NCBI GenBank assembly: GCA_900549355.1
Contig: UROA01000075.1
Location: 1-9,716 of the forward strand
Direction of reading: 5' to 3'
From: an uncultured Collinsella sp.
GTDB taxonomy: Bacteria > Actinomycetota > Coriobacteriia > Coriobacteriales > Coriobacteriaceae
DNA length: 9,716 nt
A program made the translations under genes and the position numbers. Below, piece by piece: positions 5,730 to 9,716 of this stretch. Position 1 is the first letter of the stretch; the number at the start of each line of letters is the position of its first letter. The notes below the pieces were generated by a model that worked only from the letters and a program-made list of their open reading frames with translations, was not told where the DNA came from and did not search any database.

Positions 5730-6917
5730 ATGAACGCCACGGTCGTGATTCCAACGTATTGGGCGGGCGATGACGCTTGCGCAAACGCCCCTGGCACCTA
5801 TGACCATTCGACGCGACTCAACGCCGACAATCCCGAACTCGACCGCTGTCTGGCCTCGCTTGAGCAGGTACGTGACATCCCGCGCATCATCCTTTTGGTG
5901 GTCTGTCCCGTTTCTGCCACAGCCGATGTGTCGTTGCGCGTGCACGAGATTGTCGACGCGCATCCCACGCTCAAGGTCACCGTTGTCACCAACACCCAGG
6001 CCTCGCGCATTGCAGACCGGGTTGCTCAGATCGCGCCCAAGGGTTCGGGCGAGTGCGTGAGCCTGCGAGGCTACGGTGCCATCCGCAACATGGGGCTAGC
6101 CTGTGCCGCTGTGCTGGGGCATGACGCGGTTATCTTTTTGGATGACGATGAGACTGTCATCGACGCCGACTTTATGAAGCGCGCGACCTATGCGTTGGGG
6201 CAGCAGACGCGTCAGGGCTTGCCGATCTTGGTCAAGAGCGGCTATTTCTACGATCGCGACGGCTCGCCGCTGGCTCCCACGGACAAGGCGGGCATCTGCC
6301 ATCGTTGGTGGACCAAGCGCATCGAGTTCAACCGTTGGATGAAAAAGGCGCTCTCGGGCACCCGCATCTCGCGCTCCAACTACGTGTGCGGCGGCCTGAT
6401 GGCCCTGCACGCCCGCGCCTTTACGCGTGTAGCCTTTGACCCGTTTATCACCCGCGGCGAGGACTTGGATTACCTCTTTAACATGCGCATGTTTGGCTAC
6501 GACGTGTGGTTCGATAACGAGTGGACCGTGCGCCATCTGCCTCCGGAGTCCGAAAAGCGCTCACCGCGCTTTATGCAGGATGTATACCGTTGGTACTACG
6601 AACGGGCCAAGTTGACATTCGCCGCGCATCAAAAGGAGCTCATTCCCGTTACGGCGGCATCGCTCATGCCCTACCCGGGCCCGTGGATTTCGCGCGAGCT
6701 CGACGACCGCGTGCGCAAGACCGCTATGGTCCGCAGCGTGTTTACCCGCGAGCATGAGGGCTACCTGCGCATTTGGCGCCATGGTATCGGCGAGGCAAAG
6801 GCCTATGCGCGCCAAAACGCTGCAAGCTACCTGCGTTTCCAGAGCTTTTGGCCCAAGATCATGGACGGGCTTTGGCGTGACGCACAACTGATCAGTATCC
6901 TGGAGGGGGCCGAATGA
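5730..6917 (+). CDS. GT-A-fold glycosyltransferase (family 2-like)
   Basis: A 395-residue soluble glycosyltransferase, predicted to move a sugar from a nucleotide-sugar donor. It opens with ATVVIPTYW, the first strand of a GT-A fold. RNMGLA (Arg119-Asn120) leads to the metal/donor-binding FLDDDE motif (Asp138-Asp140), and TRGEDLDYLF (Glu244-Asp245) marks the usual acidic catalytic region. Compared with a typical family 2 start, about 25 extra residues separate PTYW from the ELDRCLASL helix. No signal peptide or membrane helix is seen, so it probably works in the cytosol or at the inner membrane face. Start: GGAGG at 5718-5722 lies seven bases before ATG 5730. Its stop overlaps the start of kinase 2 by four bases (ATGA), so it is translationally coupled to a two-component system. 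Donor and acceptor are unknown; an envelope polysaccharide or glycoside product would fit the context. Confidence 0.82.
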   Translation: MNATVVIPTYWAGDDACANAPGTYDHSTRLNADNPELDRCLASLEQVRDIPRIILLVVCPVSATADVSLRVHEIVDAHPTLKVTVVTNTQASRIADRVAQIAPKGSGECVSLRGYGAIRNMGLACAAVLGHDAVIFLDDDETVIDADFMKRATYALGQQTRQGLPILVKSGYFYDRDGSPLAPTDKAGICHRWWTKRIEFNRWMKKALSGTRISRSNYVCGGLMALHARAFTRVAFDPFITRGEDLDYLFNMRMFGYDVWFDNEWTVRHLPPESEKRSPRFMQDVYRWYYERAKLTFAAHQKELIPVTAASLMPYPGPWISRELDDRVRKTAMVRSVFTREHEGYLRIWRHGIGEAKAYARQNAASYLRFQSFWPKIMDGLWRDAQLISILEGAE

Positions 6918-8257
6918 TCGACCGCCGCGCCCAGCGCGATAGTTCAATATCAATCTTTCGCATCATTGCCGTTGCCTGCGCCATTTGCGTGCTGGTGTAC
7001 TTTATTTTTGCCTTGGTGACCGGTATCGAGCCGATCGCCACGGTGATTGCCTGCGCGCTGCTGTGCATCTTTCTGTGCATCTTTATCTTTTTGACGCTCA
7101 ATCCCGATTCGGTGCGCTCCCAGTACACCGAGGAGACGCTCTCGGTGGCCTCGGCCATGCTCGAGGACATTAAGGGCGGTCTGACGCAGGAGTCGGCGCG
7201 TTTGGTGTGCCGGCGCATTTTGCCCGAGACGCGCGCCATGACGGTGGCCATCACCGACGAGGGCAACGTGTTGGCCTGCGCGGGCGAGTTTGAGGAAAAA
7301 CTACTGCCAGATTCTCCCATCCACACGCTTGCCACACGCTACGTTATCGAACATGGCATCGTGCAGTCGTTCAACCGTATGGTGGATGTCGTGGGCTCGG
7401 ATGGCTCGCACAACCAAGTCCCCGCCGGCATTATCGCCCCCATCAAGGTGGGCGATCGTACCGTCGGCACGCTCAAGTTCTACTACAAGACCCCGCGCGC
7501 CGTCGACCGTACCCAGTACGCGCTTGCCTCGGGCTTTGCCGAGATCTTGTCCACGCAGCTCGCCATCCACGAGCTCGAGGTGCAAAAGGAACTCACAGCG
7601 CGCGCCGAGGTGCGTGCGCTGCAGGCGCAGATTAACCCGCACTTCCTGTTCAACACGCTGAACACCATTGCATCGTTTACGCGCACCGACCCGCTGCGGG
7701 CCCGCGAACTGCTTCGTGAGTTCTCATCGTTCTATCGTGCCACGCTCGACAACTCGGGATCGCTTATTCCGGTCTCGCGCGAGGTTGCACAGACCAAGCG
7801 CTACCTTACCTTTGAGAAGGCCCGCTTTGGCGAGGACCGCGTGCTTGCGACGTTCGATGTGTCCGAGGACGTGGAAGATACGCTGGTGCCGGCGTTCGTG
7901 ATCCAGCCGATTGTCGAGAACGCCGTACGTCATGGTATGGGCGATGACGACGCCCTGAGGATCGACGTGACCGTTCACCAAGACGGCGAGGATGCAATCT
8001 TGATTGCCGTGGCCGATAATGGCGTGGGCATGGATGAGGGTACCGCCGCCAGACTGTTTGACGAGCGTTCTGCCCGTCCCGACGCCAGCTCTCCCCAGGG
8101 TGGCGGCGCCGGTGTGGCCATGCACAATATTTCGGAGCGCATCCATCGCTTTTATGGGCCGCACTCCTATACGCGTGTCGAATCGGCGCCGGGCAAGGGC
8201 ACCAAAGTGCTCCTTCATCTTGATTTGTCAGAGAGCATCTTCGACATTCAAGAGTAA
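6914..8257 (+). CDS. LytS-type sensor histidine kinase with two-helix membrane anchor (kinase 2)
   Basis: A 447-residue paralogue of kinase 1. Two membrane helices (about 14-36 and 40-61) are separated by only a few residues, so there is no external sensor domain. A GAF-like region follows (about 65-215), ending in ALASGFAEILSTQL and a helical linker. The His_kinase domain has His243 in AQINPHFLFNT. The ATPase domain has IVENAVRHG (Asn336), the DNGVGM box (368-373) and a glycine-rich GGGAGVAM (396-403). As in kinase 1, the LytS multi-pass LYT region and the DHH motif of its GAF part are missing. The start ATG 6914 overlaps the glycosyltransferase stop, and its ribosome site GGAGGGGG (6902-6909) lies inside that gene. 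It is followed after 72 bases by its likely partner regulator. It should form a dimer, phosphorylate itself on His243 and pass the phosphate to Asp54 of regulator 2. The stimulus is unknown. Confidence 0.92.
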   Translation: MIDRRAQRDSSISIFRIIAVACAICVLVYFIFALVTGIEPIATVIACALLCIFLCIFIFLTLNPDSVRSQYTEETLSVASAMLEDIKGGLTQESARLVCRRILPETRAMTVAITDEGNVLACAGEFEEKLLPDSPIHTLATRYVIEHGIVQSFNRMVDVVGSDGSHNQVPAGIIAPIKVGDRTVGTLKFYYKTPRAVDRTQYALASGFAEILSTQLAIHELEVQKELTARAEVRALQAQINPHFLFNTLNTIASFTRTDPLRARELLREFSSFYRATLDNSGSLIPVSREVAQTKRYLTFEKARFGEDRVLATFDVSEDVEDTLVPAFVIQPIVENAVRHGMGDDDALRIDVTVHQDGEDAILIAVADNGVGMDEGTAARLFDERSARPDASSPQGGGAGVAMHNISERIHRFYGPHSYTRVESAPGKGTKVLLHLDLSESIFDIQE

Positions 8258-8266
8258 AATAAAAGG

Positions 8267-8304
8267 CTACGGGCTCAACGTCATGCGACGGATGCCCGGC
8301 GTAG
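8267..8304 (+). other. Possible RNA stem-loop between kinase 2 and regulator 2
   Basis: CTACG (8267-8271) pairs with CGTAG (8300-8304), GGC (8272-8274) can pair with GCC (8294-8296), and CGTC/GACG (8279-8282 with 8287-8290) closes a four-base loop. No T tract follows, so it is not an intrinsic terminator. It could affect mRNA stability or the kinase-to-regulator ratio. The pairing is visible, the function is not. Confidence 0.3.
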
Positions 8305-8329
8305 TTAGTTGACGAAAGGTTTTATCCCT

Positions 8330-9046
8330 ATGCTGCGTGCGATGATTGTGGATGATGAGGCGCCGGCTCGCTCGGAGCTTCGCTTCCTGCTCGAGCAAAC
8401 GGGCAAGATCGGCACGATCACGGAGGCGTCGAGCGTCCGCTCCGCCATCGAGATGCTTATGGAAAGTCGCGTGGATGTCGTGTTTCTCGATATCTCGATG
8501 CCCGGTGCCTCGGGCCTGCAACTTGCCGAGGCGCTGCATAAGCTCAAAAATCCGCCGGCGATCGTGTTTGTGACTGCGTATAGTGACCATGCGGTCGAGG
8601 CATTCGACGTGGATGCCGTCGATTATCTGATGAAGCCGGTCGAGGAAGCTCGCTTGGATCGCGCGATCGAGAAGGTCATGCAACGCACCAAGCCGGTTAC
8701 GGACAGCAAGGTGACCATCGAGCGTATCCCGGTGGAAAAGGGCGGCCGCAAGGTGCTCATTCCCGTGGACGACATTCGCTTTATCATGGCCAAGGACGAT
8801 TACTCCTGCATCTATACCGTCGATGATCGCTTTTTGTCGACGACCTCGCTGGCGCAGTTTGAGGCCAAACTCTGCGACTTTGGCTTCTTCCGTGTTCACC
8901 GCCGCTATATCGTCAACTTGGCGTGCGTCACGGATGTGGAGACGGTGCCCTCGGGCGCCATCCAGCTGGGCATTACGGGCGTCGACGAACGCGTGCCGGT
9001 TTCGCGCCGCCGCGTCGTGCCGCTCAAGAAGGCTCTGAGTCTCTAG
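8330..9046 (+). CDS. LytTR-family response regulator (regulator 2)
   Basis: DNA-binding response regulator of 238 residues, paralogous to regulator 1 and partner of kinase 2. The receiver (about 2-119) has Asp8-Asp9, phosphoacceptor Asp54 in VFLDISMPG, Thr82 and Lys102 in YLMKP. The LytTR domain (about 128-238) has RFIMAKDDYSCIY, then FFRVHRRYIVNL and the terminal PVSRRRV segment. ATG 8330 is preferred: it gives the usual family start (MLRAMIVDDE), and GAAAGG (8314-8319) lies ten bases upstream, a rather long gap. A TTG seven codons earlier (8309) is in frame but lacks a ribosome site. The two regulators share most of the receiver's second half, including nearly identical PVE(D/E)AR segments after the conserved lysine, which points to duplication. 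An intrinsic terminator directly follows, so this is the last gene of the glycosyltransferase operon. Confidence 0.95.
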   Translation: MLRAMIVDDEAPARSELRFLLEQTGKIGTITEASSVRSAIEMLMESRVDVVFLDISMPGASGLQLAEALHKLKNPPAIVFVTAYSDHAVEAFDVDAVDYLMKPVEEARLDRAIEKVMQRTKPVTDSKVTIERIPVEKGGRKVLIPVDDIRFIMAKDDYSCIYTVDDRFLSTTSLAQFEAKLCDFGFFRVHRRYIVNLACVTDVETVPSGAIQLGITGVDERVPVSRRRVVPLKKALSL

Positions 9047-9052
9047 CACACT

Positions 9053-9102
9053 GGCCCCGCAGCCCTGTAGACCCATCGTCTGCGGAGCCGTGGGGCCTTT
9101 TT
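9053..9102 (+). terminator. Intrinsic terminator of the glycosyltransferase-kinase 2-regulator 2 operon
   Basis: GGCCCCGC (9053-9060) pairs with GTGGGGCC (9090-9097, one G-T pair). An inner GCAG/CTGC pairing (9059-9062 with 9080-9083) is an alternative. TTTTT follows at 9098-9102. It begins six bases after the regulator 2 stop codon and separates the operon from the metallophosphoesterase gene. Confidence 0.8.
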
Positions 9103-9141
9103 GTATGTATCTGCCGAATCGTTTTTTGCGGAAGGGATCCC

Positions 9142-9609
9142 ATGAACAGTGCAAGCGCCAAGCGTATCGACATCATCTCGGACACCCACGGCTATCTTTC
9201 GCCTGCGCTCCTGGATGAGCTTGAGGGCGCAGACCTGATTATCCACGCCGGCGACCTCACGTCAGAGATGGACTACGAGCACCTATGCACCATCGCCCCC
9301 GTGCGGGCCGTACTGGGCAACAACGATTACTACCGCGACTACGGCCCCGATGTAGACCGTCTTGCGCTCTTTACCTACGAAGGCCTTAAATTCGCCGTAG
9401 CCCACTACCGCGAAGACCTTCCGGTGGGATCCGTAGACGTAGCCATCAACGGCCACACCCACGTAACCAAAGAAGCCCAAGTGGGCCGTTGCTTAGTCCT
9501 CAACCCGGGCAGCGCCAGCTACCCCAGAGGCACCCGAGGCCCCACCATGGCCAGAATGCTAGTAAAAGACGGCAAGATCCTAAGCACTAAGTTTATTGAC
9601 CTAGAGTAA
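9142..9609 (+). CDS. YfcE/MJ0936-type metallophosphoesterase
   Basis: A 155-residue calcineurin-like phosphoesterase with the full set of two-metal-site motifs: SDTHG (Asp14, His16), AGDLTS (Asp38), GNND (Asn60-Asp62), His88, and GHTH (His105, His107) followed by LNPGS. Relatives hydrolyse phosphodiesters of small or nucleotide substrates; the physiological substrate is often unknown. The usual Gly after the fourth-motif histidine is Tyr89 here, and the link to GHTH is short, which makes the protein slightly smaller than many relatives. No signal peptide is seen, so it is cytosolic. GGAAGGG (9130-9136) lies five bases before ATG 9142. The frame is open upstream into regulator 2, but that extension crosses the terminator and is not coding. 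From about 9300 on, codon choice shifts to GTA, CTA, AGA and AAA, unlike the neighbouring genes. Only 39 bases separate it from the upstream terminator and no convincing promoter is seen there. Confidence 0.9.
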   Translation: MNSASAKRIDIISDTHGYLSPALLDELEGADLIIHAGDLTSEMDYEHLCTIAPVRAVLGNNDYYRDYGPDVDRLALFTYEGLKFAVAHYREDLPVGSVDVAINGHTHVTKEAQVGRCLVLNPGSASYPRGTRGPTMARMLVKDGKILSTKFIDLE

Positions 9610-9618
9610 TCACAACAA

Positions 9619-9648
9619 AAACGGGGGATGCAGATGCGTCCCCCGTTT
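9619..9648. terminator. Hairpin terminator after the metallophosphoesterase, stronger on the - strand
   Basis: AAACGGGGGA (9619-9628) and TCCCCCGTTT (9639-9648) are perfect ten-base arms around a ten-base loop. On the + strand only three T residues, already within the arm, end the stem. On the - strand the stem is followed by further T residues (complement of 9611-9618). It probably serves both the phosphoesterase and a convergent gene beyond the window. Confidence 0.7.
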
Positions 9649-9716
9649 CCATTTGAGCCAATGGCCGAGCTTCAACAAGATCCATCAGACCAACCCCGCC
9701 GCGGAGAACGGGGCCG
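9649..9716. other. Window edge, possibly the 3' end of a convergent gene
   Basis: No gene can be proved here. On the - strand a frame entering from the edge ends at a TGA (complement of 9685-9687) after residues APFSAAGLV, about 37 bases before the - strand terminator, which is a plausible gene end. A + strand ATG at 9661 is open to the edge but has no ribosome binding site. Neither can be decided from so few codons. Confidence 0.2.

Noticed and set aside
8923..9141. Long N-terminal extension of the metallophosphoesterase frame
   Set aside because: It overlaps regulator 2 in another frame and crosses an intrinsic terminator; ATG 9142 has its own ribosome site and starts just before the first catalytic motif.
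9694..9713. CCCCG...CGGGG hairpin at the window edge
   Set aside because: Only five pairs, no T tract on either strand, and it lies where a convergent gene may still be coding.

Overview
The window is a high-GC bacterial chromosome segment with G/C-rich third codon positions. Its gene types and sequence style fit a gut Coriobacteriia actinobacterium, most likely Collinsella or a close relative. That taxonomic guess comes from memory of similar loci, not from a search. All nine protein-coding genes are on the + strand. No rRNA, tRNA, CRISPR array, insertion sequence or origin was seen. No gene-free stretch exceeds 300 bases; the longest is the 171-base gap before the glycosyltransferase.

Layout: (1) the 3' end of a metal-dependent amidohydrolase (to 883) and an intrinsic terminator; (2) a LytS-type histidine kinase (1002-2387) and its LytTR response regulator (2426-3160); (3) a zinc-dependent phospholipase C-like protein (3253-4197); (4) an Atg22/UMF1-type major facilitator transporter (4299-5558); (5) a 171-base gap with ATTGC/GCAAT repeats, a -10-like box and a strong terminator hairpin; (6) an operon of a GT-A glycosyltransferase (5730-6917), a second LytS-type kinase (6914-8257, ATGA overlap) and a second LytTR regulator (8330-9046), closed by an intrinsic terminator; (7) a small YfcE-type metallophosphoesterase (9142-9609) followed by a hairpin that works better as a terminator on the - strand.

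The notable content is a pair of paralogous two-component systems about 4 kb apart. Both kinases lack the multi-pass LYT membrane sensor of classical LytS. They keep two membrane helices with almost no external loop, then a GAF-like domain, then the His_kinase/HATPase module. Each regulator is CheY-like plus LytTR, a DNA-binding output often tied to envelope, autolysis, virulence or nutrient-uptake genes. The genes between and beside them (lipase-like, transporter, glycosyltransferase) would suit an envelope or nutrient regulon, but that is inference. The leaders of both system-containing units share ATTGC/GCAAT inverted repeats next to a -10-like box, with a terminator hairpin between that box and the ribosome binding site. 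This suggests shared or cross-regulation and possibly attenuation. Nothing here is clearly a new class of system; the duplicated short-sensor LytTR pair with its common leader layout is the best candidate for follow-up.
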